Below, piece after piece: positions 7,464 to 17,289 of a DNA stretch of 64,000 nt (position 1 is the stretch's first letter; every line of letters starts with the position of its first letter). Origin of the DNA: Collinsella aerofaciens (GTDB lineage: Bacteria > Actinomycetota > Coriobacteriia > Coriobacteriales > Coriobacteriaceae); the NCBI GenBank assembly GCA_008680965.1, contig NAKE01000001.1:744001-808000 (forward strand). Direction: 5' to 3'. Under the pieces are notes generated by a model. It did no database searches. It had not been told where the DNA came from and worked only from the letters and a program-made list of their open reading frames with translations. A program made the translations under genes and the position numbers.

Positions 7464-8399
7464 CTAATGTTCGATCCGGCAGCGAAGCGTCTCGTCTGCC
7501 TGCAGGTGACGCAGATTCTCCGCGGCGATGTCGACTACATTGTTGAGCGTGGCTGCCAAGTGGAACCAACCGGAGACGTGCGGCGTGATGAGCATGTTGG
7601 GTGCATCCCACAGCGGGCTCGTGGCGGGCAGCGGCTCGGGGTCGGTGACGTCGACCGCGGCGCCGGCGAGATGTCCCGACTCCAGAGCGGCAACCAAATC
7701 GTCGGCAACCACAAGATCGCCTCGGCCGCCGTTGGCAAAGAAGGCGCCCGGCTTCATCGCGGCGAAGAACTCGGCGTTCGCCAGGCCGCGGGTCTCGGGC
7801 GTGCTGGGCATAAAGGATGCGACGATGTCGGCCTCGGCCAGGCGCTCAGGTAGGGCGTCCATGCCATCCATATCCTCAAACACAATGGGGTAGACGAGCG
7901 GATGGCGCTTGATGCCGCGGACGTGCGCGCCCATGTTGCGGCAGAGCGTGGCAAAGTGGCCGCCGATATCGCCCGCGCCCAGCACCAGCACGTTGGCGTT
8001 TTTGAGCGAGGTAACCGGCCCCAAATCCTCCCAGCGATGCTCGCGCTGCAAATCGTGATACCCGGGCAGGCGCTTCATCATGGAAAGGACCATGGCAAAC
8101 ATATGCTCGCTCACGGCCTGACCGTAGGCGCCGATTGAGCAAGACAGCTTGGCTTCAGCCGGCACGGTGCCGGCGGCAAGGTAGTCGTCATAGCCGGCGG
8201 TCTGCAGTTGCAGCAGCTGGAGGTGCTCGCACGCGGTAAGCAGGGCAGGGTCTATGTTGCCCAAGATCACGTCGGCGTTGGCGACCTGCTCACGTGTGAT
8301 GGCGTCGGCGCTCGTATAGATAAAGTCCTCGCCCGGAGCACTCGACTCAAGAATTGCGCGATGGCGGTCATTGACGGGCAGCAAAACCAGGATGTTCAC
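7464..8399 (-). CDS. D-isomer-specific 2-hydroxyacid dehydrogenase
   Basis: An NAD(P)-dependent oxidoreductase (311 residues) that interconverts a 2-keto acid and a D-2-hydroxy acid. The nucleotide-binding fold shows VLGAGDIGGHFATLCRNMG. The conserved Arg block is NGGRGDLV, the acidic residue lies in AAVDVTDPEPLP, and the catalytic His in ITPHVSGW. The start is a GTG at 8399 preceded by AGAGGA. The frame stays open to 8621, but that extension would translate a dispersed hairpin repeat. The substrate cannot be read from sequence. Confidence 0.88.
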   Translation of the reverse strand: MNILVLLPVNDRHRAILESSAPGEDFIYTSADAITREQVANADVILGNIDPALLTACEHLQLLQLQTAGYDDYLAAGTVPAEAKLSCSIGAYGQAVSEHMFAMVLSMMKRLPGYHDLQREHRWEDLGPVTSLKNANVLVLGAGDIGGHFATLCRNMGAHVRGIKRHPLVYPIVFEDMDGMDALPERLAEADIVASFMPSTPETRGLANAEFFAAMKPGAFFANGGRGDLVVADDLVAALESGHLAGAAVDVTDPEPLPATSPLWDAPNMLITPHVSGWFHLAATLNNVVDIAAENLRHLQADETLRCRIEH

Positions 8400-8419
8400 A
8401 AGCAGTCCTCTCCGCTCGA

Positions 8420-8452
8420 CCTGCCAAAAAGGGACAGGTTTATTTTGGCAGG
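8420..8452 (+). repeat. CCTGCCAAAA-type hairpin element, copy 3
   Basis: CCTGCCAAAA (8420-8429) pairs perfectly with TTTTGGCAGG (8443-8452). The loop AGGGACAGGTTTA is identical to copy 1. TTTTATCAGGCAAAACGC follows. It sits between two minus-strand genes. Confidence 0.8.
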
Positions 8453-8479
8453 TTTTATCAGGCAAAACGCTCAAAAAAA

Positions 8480-8518
8480 CGCCGGATGCAAGACGAGCGT
8501 GCCCGTCAGCATCCGGCG
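8480..8518 (-). terminator. Terminator of the methionine aminopeptidase gene
   Basis: On the minus strand, CGCCGGATGC and GCATCCGGCG form a perfect 10-bp stem followed by a run of seven T (complement of 8473-8479), nine bases past the map stop. Confidence 0.85.
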
Positions 8519-8527
8519 CATCTACAG

Positions 8528-9415
8528 CTACCAACTCAGCAGCTCGTAGCCGTCCTCGGTCACCACGAGCTGTACCTCGCACTGGGCCGAATCGCTGCCG
8601 TCCTTGGTGCGCACGCACCAACCGTCACCCTTGCTGATCTTGATGTCGGGCGCTCCGGCGTTGACCATGGGCTCGATGGTAAAGACCATGCCCGGGGCCA
8701 TGATAGTGTCCACATCGGGTGCCTCGGTGGTAAAGCCCACAAACGGGTCCTCGTGGAACTCCTTGCCAATGCCGTGTCCGCCGTACTCGCGCACCACGCT
8801 AAAGCCGGCGTCCTCGACCGTCTTTTGCACGGCCTCGGCCATAACGGACAACGGCAGCCATGGCTTGACGGCTGCCAGACCCGCCTCCACGCTGGCGCGG
8901 GTGACGTCGACCAGGCGCTGGCGCTCGGCAGAGACCTCGCCGATGCAGAACATGCGGCTCGAATCACTAAAGTAGCCGTCCAAAATCGTGGAGCAGTCCA
9001 CGTTGATGATGTCGCCCTCGTGCAGCACGTCCGTATCGCAGGGGATGCCGTGGCAGACGACGTCGTTGATCGAGGTACACACGCTCTTGGGATAGCCCTC
9101 GTAGTTGAGATCGGCCGGCGTGCCACCGTGCTCGACGGTGTAGTCGTAGATCATCTGGTCGATCTGGTTGGTGGTCATGCCAGCGGCGATGTGCTCGCCT
9201 ACGTAATCGAGCACGCCCACGTTGATGGCGGCCGAGCGCTTGATGCCCTCGATATCGGCGGGCGTCTTGTAGAGCGTGCGGGGCAGAACCTCCCAGCCCT
9301 CTTCCCACAAGCGCTCGAGGCGCTCGTCGAAGGCGCTATGGCATTTCTTATATTTTTTGCCGCTGCCGCACCAGCAGGCGTCGTTGCGGCCGGGCACGGG
9401 TCCTTTGTCAAACAT
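8528..9415 (-). CDS. map: Type I methionyl aminopeptidase with N-terminal SEC-C zinc motif
   Basis: Removes the initiator Met from new proteins. Residues 10-26 form a SEC-C motif (C14, C16, C25-H26 in CWCGSGKKYKKCH), which may dock the enzyme at the ribosome. The pita-bread catalytic domain shows the metal ligands in INVDCST, YFSDSSRMF, GGHGIGKEFHEDP, FTIEPM and AQCEVQLVVTEDG. The 295-residue length fits the SEC-C-bearing subtype. It is a stand-alone gene with its own terminator. In many genomes map lies in the ribosomal protein cluster; here it does not, so a second copy may exist elsewhere. Confidence 0.92.
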   Translation of the reverse strand: MFDKGPVPGRNDACWCGSGKKYKKCHSAFDERLERLWEEGWEVLPRTLYKTPADIEGIKRSAAINVGVLDYVGEHIAAGMTTNQIDQMIYDYTVEHGGTPADLNYEGYPKSVCTSINDVVCHGIPCDTDVLHEGDIINVDCSTILDGYFSDSSRMFCIGEVSAERQRLVDVTRASVEAGLAAVKPWLPLSVMAEAVQKTVEDAGFSVVREYGGHGIGKEFHEDPFVGFTTEAPDVDTIMAPGMVFTIEPMVNAGAPDIKISKGDGWCVRTKDGSDSAQCEVQLVVTEDGYELLSW

Positions 9416-9467
9416 GGCTAACTTCCTTTCATTCGCAGCTAGTATAGCCCACCCACGCGTTCATAAA

Positions 9468-9534
9468 AGTTGCGGTGATATAGTTCCGATTTAAGCGGTT
9501 TAACAGCATAAATAGGAACTATATCACCGCAACT
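9468..9534. repeat. AGTTGCGGTGATATAG palindrome, copy 2
   Basis: Perfect 20-base arms (9468-9487 and 9515-9534) begin with the same 16 bases as the 804 copy, then differ (TTCC instead of GGGACTG). The loop is 27 bases. It lies between the map start and the 3' end of the radical SAM gene. Confidence 0.85.
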
Positions 9535-9575
9535 GATGGAGCGGGATGGCGGGCACTGGCTGCTGCGTGGTTTTG

Positions 9576-10352
9576 CTAGTAGCTCACCTGGCAGGGGATG
9601 CCGAGGGCGCGCACGCGCGCGGCAATCTTGTCGAGCACCTCGGGCGCCGCTTTGGCAAGGCCGACGACCGGTGTCTCGCGCGCCACCGTGTAAATGGTCG
9701 CCTCCTGCGGGCGAATGCGCTCGAGCGCCGCGAGCCAAGGGCCGACGTACTCCTCGCCGGTGTTATCGAGAGACTTGCCCCGGTACTCGCCGCTCAAAAA
9801 CATCGTCTGGATAATGACATGACCGTTAAAGTTTGCGAACGTCTCTATCTGGTGCTCTACATTGTAGGGGCCAACGGGCTGGTCGAGCAGCTGGATAAAT
9901 GCCGGATCGACCGTATCGAGCTTGAGGATGTTGTCGTCGACCATCATGAGCGCATCGTGCACCTGGGGACGGTCGGCGCGCGTGCCGTTGGAAAGCACGG
10001 CAATCTTGGTGTTTGGGGCCAGCTGGTCGCGAAGCGCGACGGCACCGGCGATGGCCTGCGGAAACTCCGGCGCGGCGGTGGGTTCGCCGTTGCCGGCAAA
10101 CGTGATTACGTCGGGCAGCTCACCCTCGGCTGCCATCTCGTGCAGCTTGGCCTCGAGTGCGTCGAGCACCACGGCAGCCGTGTTATACGACTCGTGGCAG
10201 GGGCGCTCGGCGTTGAGGCCGTTTTCGCAGTAAATGCAGTCGAACGTGCAGATTTTGCCGCTCGCCGGCATCATGTTGACACCGAGCGAAAGGCCCAGGC
10301 GACGGCTGCGGACGGGCCCAAAGATGGGGCTGGCATTTAAAAACGTAGACAT
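9576..10352 (-). CDS. Radical SAM protein, COG0731-like
   Basis: A radical S-adenosylmethionine enzyme (258 residues). Cys35, Cys39 and Cys42 in CTFDCIYC are the cluster ligands, and FAGNGEPT resembles the TFSGxGEPT block of the Fe-S oxidoreductases related to TYW1. No SPASM or B12 domain is seen, and the substrate is unknown. ATG 10352 is chosen because AAGGAG lies 9 bases upstream; ATG 10358 has too short a spacer. It is a single gene. Confidence 0.8.
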   Translation of the reverse strand: MSTFLNASPIFGPVRSRRLGLSLGVNMMPASGKICTFDCIYCENGLNAERPCHESYNTAAVVLDALEAKLHEMAAEGELPDVITFAGNGEPTAAPEFPQAIAGAVALRDQLAPNTKIAVLSNGTRADRPQVHDALMMVDDNILKLDTVDPAFIQLLDQPVGPYNVEHQIETFANFNGHVIIQTMFLSGEYRGKSLDNTGEEYVGPWLAALERIRPQEATIYTVARETPVVGLAKAAPEVLDKIAARVRALGIPCQVSY

Positions 10353-10587
10353 AGGCATATGCTCCTTGGGACAGTTGAGCTTAAGCATAGCATCGGCCTT
10401 CATATGGGTCGCGGGTTTGGATGCTGTTGTTTAGGCAGAAACCTTGCAATCGGGTGAGTTTTCGAAACCCTGTCATGAAGGGGTGCGAGTCGGGTACAGT
10501 AAGCGCATTCATGTACGCACAAAATGACGCCATCTGGCCAAGTCGCACCCCGGCACGGCCTGGTGGTGTAGACGATGGGAATACAGT

Positions 10588-11385
10588 ATGGATTTTACAG
10601 TCGAGAATGCGGGCACCGCGATTGCCTGCCGCGAGTATGCCGGCCCGGATGTATCGTCCGATACACCCGCCTTGGTGTGCGTGCACGGCGCCTGCGTCGA
10701 CGGCGTCTTTTTTGACGCCATCGCCCGCGAGCTCGCCTGTGACTATCGCGTCATTGCCTACGACCGCCGCGGTTGCGGCGAGAGCGGCGACGCTGCAGAC
10801 GGACGCTACGACCTCGCCGTCCAGGCCGCGGACCTGCAGGCCGTTATCGAGCATATTGGCACTCCGGCAAACGTGCTCGCGCACAGTGCCGGTACGTTGG
10901 TGGCCCTGGAGCTTCTCCGTGCAAACCCCGCCATAATCTCGCGTGCGATTCTGCATGAACCCGCCGTGACGGATGAGGGTGCCGGTCTGGGCGCGGCCCC
11001 GGTTTTGCTCGAGATGATCGCCGCGGGAAAGGTCTCCAGGGCATTACGGGCCTTCCTGGGCGCCATCGGCGATTCGGACCCTGAGGCCCCCAAGTTAACC
11101 GAGGCAGAAGCCAAGCATGCCCTGCGCAACGGCCGCAGCTTCATGGCAAACGAATACGGGATTACTATGACCTGCGTTCCCGATTGGGATAGCGTTCGTG
11201 CGTCGAAAACGGTGGCCGCCGTGCTCCTGGGCGAGCTCTCGATTGGCACGCCTCGCGAGGCGGGCACAAGGGTGGCGGCTGAGCTTTTGGACTGTCCACT
11301 CGTAATGGTTCCCGGCGCGCACAACGGCCTGCGCGATCGCCCGGGAGCGGCTGCCCAGACTGTCCTTGGCATCCTGGGGCTCTAA
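10588..11385 (+). CDS. Alpha/beta hydrolase
   Basis: A 265-residue serine hydrolase. His-Gly of the oxyanion loop lies in CVHGACVDG (33-34), nucleophile Ser100 in LAHSAGTLV, and the likely catalytic His245 in VPGAHNGL. No signal peptide. The substrate is unknown. The ribosome site before ATG 10588 is weak (GATGGGAA). Bases 10353-10587 upstream hold no other feature I can support. Confidence 0.8.
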   Translation: MDFTVENAGTAIACREYAGPDVSSDTPALVCVHGACVDGVFFDAIARELACDYRVIAYDRRGCGESGDAADGRYDLAVQAADLQAVIEHIGTPANVLAHSAGTLVALELLRANPAIISRAILHEPAVTDEGAGLGAAPVLLEMIAAGKVSRALRAFLGAIGDSDPEAPKLTEAEAKHALRNGRSFMANEYGITMTCVPDWDSVRASKTVAAVLLGELSIGTPREAGTRVAAELLDCPLVMVPGAHNGLRDRPGAAAQTVLGILGL

Positions 11386-11596
11386 CACCCGCAATAGCCA
11401 AAGCAGACTTCACCCGCAAACGTTTCGGCCTTGTTAACAAATATGCTTAAAACCTCACGTCTGCGGCTTCAATCGCGCCGTCTGCCAACTCATAAAAATG
11501 TAACAGCATTCACGTGCTTACCTGCATCGGCAAGGTGTTACCCTTGTAACATTTGGAACCCACCGCTACCATGCGAAGCTATCGAAAGGGCCCCAT

Positions 11597-13477
11597 ATGC
11601 TCAATAATCACGAGGTCAATCTAACCGACGAGGAGGCTGCCACCGAGGTCGCCCGTGTCGCGAAGACCTACCCCGTGGTACGTTTGCTGTCGGCCGATCA
11701 GATTAAGAGCGAGCCTAACTGCCTGCTCGCCGGTGATCGCTGCCCTTGTTTGCGCCAGGCAAGTCTTGAGGCCTTGACAGATTCCGATGAGGTGTCGGAG
11801 CAACTGCTCAACGATGGCGTTGAGTACCGCGCCCATCTGCGCCCTCTGAAGGTCGAGGGCGAGCCTCATGTCCTGCTGATGGTGCGTCCGATCGATGGGC
11901 AAGAGGCTGCAAAAGAGGACCTTGTCTACACCGACGTGCTGACGAGCGTGCACAATCGCCGATATTACGAGGAAAAGCTCCGTAGCGCCCGCATGAATGC
12001 CGGCGTTGCGATGATCGACCTTGATGATTTTAAGGTCTTCAACGATACGTGTGGCCGTCATGCCGGCGACCTTGCGCTCGGTGCCGTGGCGACAGCCATG
12101 CGCAGCGGAATCCGTTCGACTGACGAGCTTGTGCGCTATGGCTGCGACAAGTTTGTGGTTGTCATGCCCAATATTCCCTCCGATGACTTCACCCGTCGCC
12201 TGCATCAGGTGTCCGATGCCGTTCGTTCCACGATTATTCCGGGCCATGAGTACGTGAGCTTGACGGCATGTGTTGGTGGCGTTCGCATTCATGGCGAGAC
12301 GGTCGATGAGGGCGTTGGCCGCGCTGTCCAGTTACTGAGCCGCGCTAAGGCAAAAGCCGGTACGGTCGTGACCGATGCCGATTCCATCGAGGCCTTCCAA
12401 AGCGAAAAGCCTTTGGTACTTATTGTCGATGACTCCGAGATGAACCGAGTCATTCTCAGCGAGATGCTCAAGGACGAGTATTGCATCCTCGAGGCCGACA
12501 ACGGTCGTACGGCGCTCGACATGGTCGACCGCTATGGTGATGAGTTGTCGCTCGTGCTGCTGGATATTGTCATGCCGGGCATAAGCGGCTTTGAGGTGCT
12601 GGCCGGTCTGTCGCGCCGATCGGTTAGTGACAATCTGCCTGTCATCATGATTTCGAGCGAAGATTCCGATGATATGGTTCTGCGCGCGTACGAGCTGGGC
12701 GCCTCGGACTATATCAACCGCCCGTTTGACTCCCGTGTCGTGCGCCGCCGTGTAAGCAACACCATCCGCCTATACGCCAAACAGCGCCGTCTGACGAGCC
12801 TGCTGTCCCAGCAGTACAACGAGCGTGTCAAGAACAGTCGCATGCTCATCGACATCATGGCTGGCGTCATGGAGCTTCGCAACGGCGAGAGCGGCAGGCA
12901 CGTTACGAACATCGAAAAGCTGACCGAGCTGCTGCTTGGCTGTCTGGTCCAGCGTAGCGACACCATTTCCCTTGACAATGAGGAGCGCTCCACGATTGCC
13001 CTGGCTTCGGCGCTGCACGATATCGGCAAGATGTCGATTGACGATGCGATTCTCAACAAACCCGGGCGCCTTACGTCCGAGGAGTTCGAGATTATGAAGA
13101 CGCATACCACGATCGGCGCCGACATGCTGCTTGAGCTGGGTAGCCATCACGCCGGCAATGCGCTTATGGAATATGCGTACCAGATTGCGCGTTGGCATCA
13201 CGAGCGCTGGGACGGCAAGGGTTATCCCGATGGCCTTAAGGGCGACGAAATTCCCATTGCCGCACAGGTGGTTTCGGTGGCCGACGTGTACGATGCTCTG
13301 ACGAGCGTGCGCGTGTACAAGGACGCTATCCCGCACAAGGAGGCAATTCAGATGATCCTGGACGGTAAGTGCGGCACCTTTAACCCGCTGCTGCTCGATT
13401 GTCTGCTTGAGGTGCAAGACCAAATTGCCGAGACGTTGGCACGCCCCGCCGACGTTGTCGCGTTTCCCACGATTTAG
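11597..13477 (+). CDS. Hybrid GGDEF(degenerate)-REC-HD-GYP signalling protein
   Basis: A 626-residue soluble regulator. An N-terminal sensor-like region (about 1-105) is followed by a GGDEF-like fold (about 108-260). Its active-site loop reads GCDKF (182-186), so cyclic-di-GMP synthesis is unlikely. A receiver domain follows (about 273-395; phospho-acceptor Asp323 in LLDIVMPG), then an HD-GYP phosphodiesterase (about 412-610; H474-D475 in LHDIGK, HHE 534-536, GYP 542-544), which looks intact. It probably degrades c-di-GMP under phosphorelay control. The next gene encodes an Hpt protein 24 bases downstream, the obvious donor or sink for the receiver. No histidine kinase is nearby. Confidence 0.9.
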   Translation: MLNNHEVNLTDEEAATEVARVAKTYPVVRLLSADQIKSEPNCLLAGDRCPCLRQASLEALTDSDEVSEQLLNDGVEYRAHLRPLKVEGEPHVLLMVRPIDGQEAAKEDLVYTDVLTSVHNRRYYEEKLRSARMNAGVAMIDLDDFKVFNDTCGRHAGDLALGAVATAMRSGIRSTDELVRYGCDKFVVVMPNIPSDDFTRRLHQVSDAVRSTIIPGHEYVSLTACVGGVRIHGETVDEGVGRAVQLLSRAKAKAGTVVTDADSIEAFQSEKPLVLIVDDSEMNRVILSEMLKDEYCILEADNGRTALDMVDRYGDELSLVLLDIVMPGISGFEVLAGLSRRSVSDNLPVIMISSEDSDDMVLRAYELGASDYINRPFDSRVVRRRVSNTIRLYAKQRRLTSLLSQQYNERVKNSRMLIDIMAGVMELRNGESGRHVTNIEKLTELLLGCLVQRSDTISLDNEERSTIALASALHDIGKMSIDDAILNKPGRLTSEEFEIMKTHTTIGADMLLELGSHHAGNALMEYAYQIARWHHERWDGKGYPDGLKGDEIPIAAQVVSVADVYDALTSVRVYKDAIPHKEAIQMILDGKCGTFNPLLLDCLLEVQDQIAETLARPADVVAFPTI

Positions 13478-13501
13478 TTTGACCAAAGGAGTTTTTAATC
13501 C

Positions 13502-13858
13502 ATGATTTCCATGCGTGAGGCGTATGAGAAGATCGGCGCCAATTATGATGACGCGTGCGCTCGGCTGATGGGCGAGGAAATGCTCGCCCGCTTTGCCCTC
13601 AAGTTTTTGGATGACGAGAGCATGGACAAGCTGGAGGCCGCCATGGCGGCGGGAGACGCCGAAGGTGCGTTTATGGCAGCGCACACGCTCAAGGGCGTGA
13701 GCCAGAACCTGGGATTCGATAATCTGTACGAGCCGGCGGTCGTGGTGACCGAGGCGCTGCGCGGCGCCGATGCCGTTGACGGCGCTCGCGAGGGGATGCA
13801 TGCGCTGCAGCAGCAATATGCGGCTACGATGTCGGCCCTGCGCGAGACGGCCGAATAA
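13502..13858 (+). CDS. Hpt-domain phosphotransfer protein
   Basis: A 118-residue helical bundle with the histidine phosphotransfer motif AAHTLKGVSQNLGF; His61 is the presumed phosphorylated residue. It starts 24 bases after the HD-GYP hybrid, with AAAGGAG before the ATG, and is co-transcribed and closed by the terminator at 13904. It should pass phosphate to or from Asp323 of the neighbour. The partner kinase must be encoded elsewhere. Confidence 0.88.
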   Translation: MISMREAYEKIGANYDDACARLMGEEMLARFALKFLDDESMDKLEAAMAAGDAEGAFMAAHTLKGVSQNLGFDNLYEPAVVVTEALRGADAVDGAREGMHALQQQYAATMSALRETAE

Positions 13859-13903
13859 GAGCTTGCGAGCCTTGGGCTGCGCGCCTGTCGCGTATAGGCA
13901 AAA

Positions 13904-13942
13904 GGGCGCCCCGTCGGACCATGTGGCCGGCGGGGCGCCCTT
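13904..13942 (+). terminator. Terminator of the HD-GYP/Hpt operon
   Basis: GGGCGCCCCG (13904-13913) pairs perfectly with CGGGGCGCCC (13931-13940). TT follows on the plus strand and AAA precedes the stem, so it may also serve the convergent minus-strand gene. Confidence 0.8.
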
Positions 13943-13963
13943 ATCTGTTATGCGGTTCGCGAA

Positions 13964-14773
13964 CTAGCGGGCCTGCTTTACCTTTGCCGCCGCCTCGACA
14001 AACGACTTCCACAGGTTAAAGTCGGTTTCGAGCGTCTTCCACGTGTACTCAGGGTGCCATTGCACGCCCAAGCAGAATGGCTGGCCTTCGACCTCGATGC
14101 ACTCGGGAACGCCGTCGGTTGCCTTGGCGACCAAGCGCGTGCTCTTACCCAGACGATCGACGCAACAGTGGTGTGCGGAGTTGGTCTGGATCAGCCTGTG
14201 CCCGCCAACCGCGCGTTCCAGCAGCGAGCCCGGCACGACCTCGACGGGGTGCACGGGATCGTTGAGCACGTGGGTGTGGCGCCACTGCGTGCGACCCTCG
14301 CGCGCACCCAGGCTCGGCACGTCCATGCACAGGGTGCCGCCGGTGGCGACGTTGAGCAGTTGCGTGCCGCGGCAGGTGGTAAAGAGCGGCTTTTTGGCAC
14401 GGAGCACCTCGCTGACCAGCTTAAACTCAAAACTATCGCGGATCTCGCAGCAGAGGGTGGGGTCGTAGGGTCGATCATCGCCCCAACGTTTGGGATTGAC
14501 ATCGGGGCCGCCGGGAATGGCGATGCCGTCGGCGATATCGACGTAATGACGGATGACCTCAATGTCCTCGGTGATGGACATCTGCAGCGGCAGACCGCCG
14601 GCGGCAAGAATGGCGTCGACAAATACGCTCGCAATCTCCTCGTTGGGGGAGAGCGTCTCGCTCAAATAGGGCTTCGCTTCTTCCCAGCGTGGTGCTACCA
14701 GGATAAGCGGGCGGTCAGCGGGATCGACGTCGACGTGCGGAGTGTAGGACGATGAGGTGCGGGTTCCGATCAT
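13964..14773 (-). CDS. Class I glutamine amidotransferase, gamma-glutamyl-GABA hydrolase-like
   Basis: Resembles PuuD, which hydrolyses gamma-glutamyl-gamma-aminobutyrate. The 269-residue protein shows IPGGPDVNP, nucleophile Cys134 in FTTCRGTQLLN, and His240/Glu242 in VQWHPEYTW. It lies 87 bases downstream of the amino-acid ABC transporter genes on the same strand, so it may process an imported gamma-glutamyl compound; that link is inferred. The ribosome site before the ATG is weak. Confidence 0.82.
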   Translation of the reverse strand: MIGTRTSSSYTPHVDVDPADRPLILVAPRWEEAKPYLSETLSPNEEIASVFVDAILAAGGLPLQMSITEDIEVIRHYVDIADGIAIPGGPDVNPKRWGDDRPYDPTLCCEIRDSFEFKLVSEVLRAKKPLFTTCRGTQLLNVATGGTLCMDVPSLGAREGRTQWRHTHVLNDPVHPVEVVPGSLLERAVGGHRLIQTNSAHHCCVDRLGKSTRLVAKATDGVPECIEVEGQPFCLGVQWHPEYTWKTLETDFNLWKSFVEAAAKVKQAR

Positions 14774-14860
14774 GGGTGCGGCTTTCGAATCCGGGTGGAC
14801 ATGGCACAGGGGTGGCGCGGGACAAACGTTACTGATGAATTTGCCCGCGTGGCAATTGGG

Positions 14861-15625
<765 letters not shown>

Positions 15626-15661
15626 GGTGCTCGGCTCCTTATGACTCGAAATGGTAAAGCG

Positions 15662-16495
15662 TTAGCGGATGATGGTCGCGCCGGTCTTGTGCGAAACGTA
15701 GACAGCGGCCTTGTTGATCGCGACGTTGATGAGGATGTAGATGACCGCGATCACCAGATAGACCGATACGAGCGCGTCGTAGTTGGTGATGAGCACGCGG
15801 GCATTTTGCATGAGGTCGGGGTAGCTCACCACATAGGCGACGGTGGTGTCTTTGACTACGACCACGAGCTGCGAAATCAACGACGGAATGATAAACCGAA
15901 TCGCCTGGGGCAATACGATTTTAAAGGTGATTTTGGCCTTGGAGAGACCGAGCGCCTGGGCTGCCTCGACCTGACCACGCGGCACGGCGTTGACGCCTGC
16001 GCGGAAGATCTCGGCAAGTACGCCGGCTGCAGCGAGCGCGACGGGAAGCGTGAGCATCCAAAACGACGGCAGTGAAATCTTGTACTGAGGCAGCACCAAA
16101 AAGAAGAAGTAGATGAACAGCAGGCTCGGCACGCCACGGAAGAAATCGGTGAGCACGCGGCAGACCAGCTGCAGCGGCTTGATGTCGCTGGTGCGGCCGA
16201 GCATAAGGGCTAAGCCCAGCACCAGCGCGATGGCGCCGGCGGTGAGCGCGACCTTTACCGTGCCCTCAAAACCGGCAAGCAGGAACTTCCAGGTGGTGAG
16301 GTGCGTAAAGAAGTACCAGTAATGGACCGAAAGCTGGCCGGTCACATAAAAGCGCTGCAGTACCAGAGCGATGAGCGCGGCCACGGCAACAAGTGAGATG
16401 GCGGTGCCGACGCGAATCTTGGCGCGCATCTTGGGGCCGGGAGCCTCGTAGAGCGCATCGCGCATGGTGAGCGCGGAGGTGGAGTGCTTGCTCAT
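15662..16495 (-). CDS. Polar amino-acid ABC transporter permease, second subunit
   Basis: A 277-residue inner-membrane permease with about five to six hydrophobic segments. The EAA-like cytoplasmic loop reads EIFRAGVNAVPRGQVEAAQALG, which contacts the ATPase. The cytoplasmic N-terminus is longer than usual (about 30 residues). Its ATG overlaps the stop of the other permease by 4 bases, indicating coupled translation. Confidence 0.9.
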   Translation of the reverse strand: MSKHSTSALTMRDALYEAPGPKMRAKIRVGTAISLVAVAALIALVLQRFYVTGQLSVHYWYFFTHLTTWKFLLAGFEGTVKVALTAGAIALVLGLALMLGRTSDIKPLQLVCRVLTDFFRGVPSLLFIYFFFLVLPQYKISLPSFWMLTLPVALAAAGVLAEIFRAGVNAVPRGQVEAAQALGLSKAKITFKIVLPQAIRFIIPSLISQLVVVVKDTTVAYVVSYPDLMQNARVLITNYDALVSVYLVIAVIYILINVAINKAAVYVSHKTGATIIR

Positions 16496-17151
16496 CGGAG
16501 GATCCTCACCTTCTTATCGATATAGTTGCCAATGTGGCTCACCACAAAGGCCGTGCCCAGGTAGCCGAGCGCCGAGATAAAGAACGCGGCGACGCCGCCG
16601 AGCGAGCGCGTGTTGATGTAGCTCACCACGCCGGTGAGCTCCTGCGGTTTAAGCGGCACCTGACTGCCGAGCGCGGTGGTGAGCATGACGGCGATAAAGA
16701 GGTTGGTCATGGGCAGCACGCTCGAGCGCAGCGCCTGCGGAATCACGATCTTGGCGAGGATACGGCTGAAGCTCATGCCCAGCGAGCGGGCGGCTTCCAC
16801 CTGGCCGACACCGACGGTGTTGATGCCGCTCATAAAGTTCTCGGAGCCAAAGGCAGAACCCAAGAGCACTGTGGCGACGATGACGCAGGTGCGGTAGGGC
16901 AGGACGACCTTGAGCGGCGGCAGCGCGTAGACGACGATAATGAGCAGCGCGATGCCGGGGATGTTACGGAAGACCTGGACATACAGGTCGCCAAAGACGC
17001 GCAGCGGCTTGAGCGGCGACACGCGCATCACGGTGACGGCGACGGCCAGCACCATGGCGATGGCAAACGACTCAAGCGTCATGCCCCAGGTTGCTAGCAG
17101 CGCGTCAATGTAGTTCTGGCCATAGAGCGACCAGAGCTCGGAGAGACTCAT
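16492..17151 (-). CDS. Polar amino-acid ABC transporter permease, first subunit
   Basis: A 219-residue permease of the His/Glu/Gln/Arg family. The EAA-like loop SENFMSGINTVGVGQVEAARSLG is visible. It forms a heterodimer with the next permease. It overlaps that gene by 4 bases and is separated from the binding-protein gene by a hairpin at 17176-17201. Confidence 0.9.
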   Translation of the reverse strand: MSLSELWSLYGQNYIDALLATWGMTLESFAIAMVLAVAVTVMRVSPLKPLRVFGDLYVQVFRNIPGIALLIIVVYALPPLKVVLPYRTCVIVATVLLGSAFGSENFMSGINTVGVGQVEAARSLGMSFSRILAKIVIPQALRSSVLPMTNLFIAVMLTTALGSQVPLKPQELTGVVSYINTRSLGGVAAFFISALGYLGTAFVVSHIGNYIDKKVRILR

Positions 17152-17175
17152 GCGGACCTCCCGCCGATAAGGAAA

Positions 17176-17201
17176 GGGGCTCCCGTGTGTACGGAAGCCC
17201 C
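17176..17201 (-). terminator. Intercistronic hairpin, likely attenuator
   Basis: GGGGCTCCCGT pairs with ACGGAAGCCCC with one mismatch around a 4-base loop. It sits between the binding-protein stop and the first permease start. Such partial terminators or 3' stabilisers commonly keep binding-protein mRNA in excess. Confidence 0.6.
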
Positions 17202-17289
17202 GACAACTCAGTGAAGAAACAGTTTAGCGCAATAAAGCGCACCGTGCGTTTCCGTATGGTTTCGTTGCGGCCGTTACTAGGCGCGTTGC

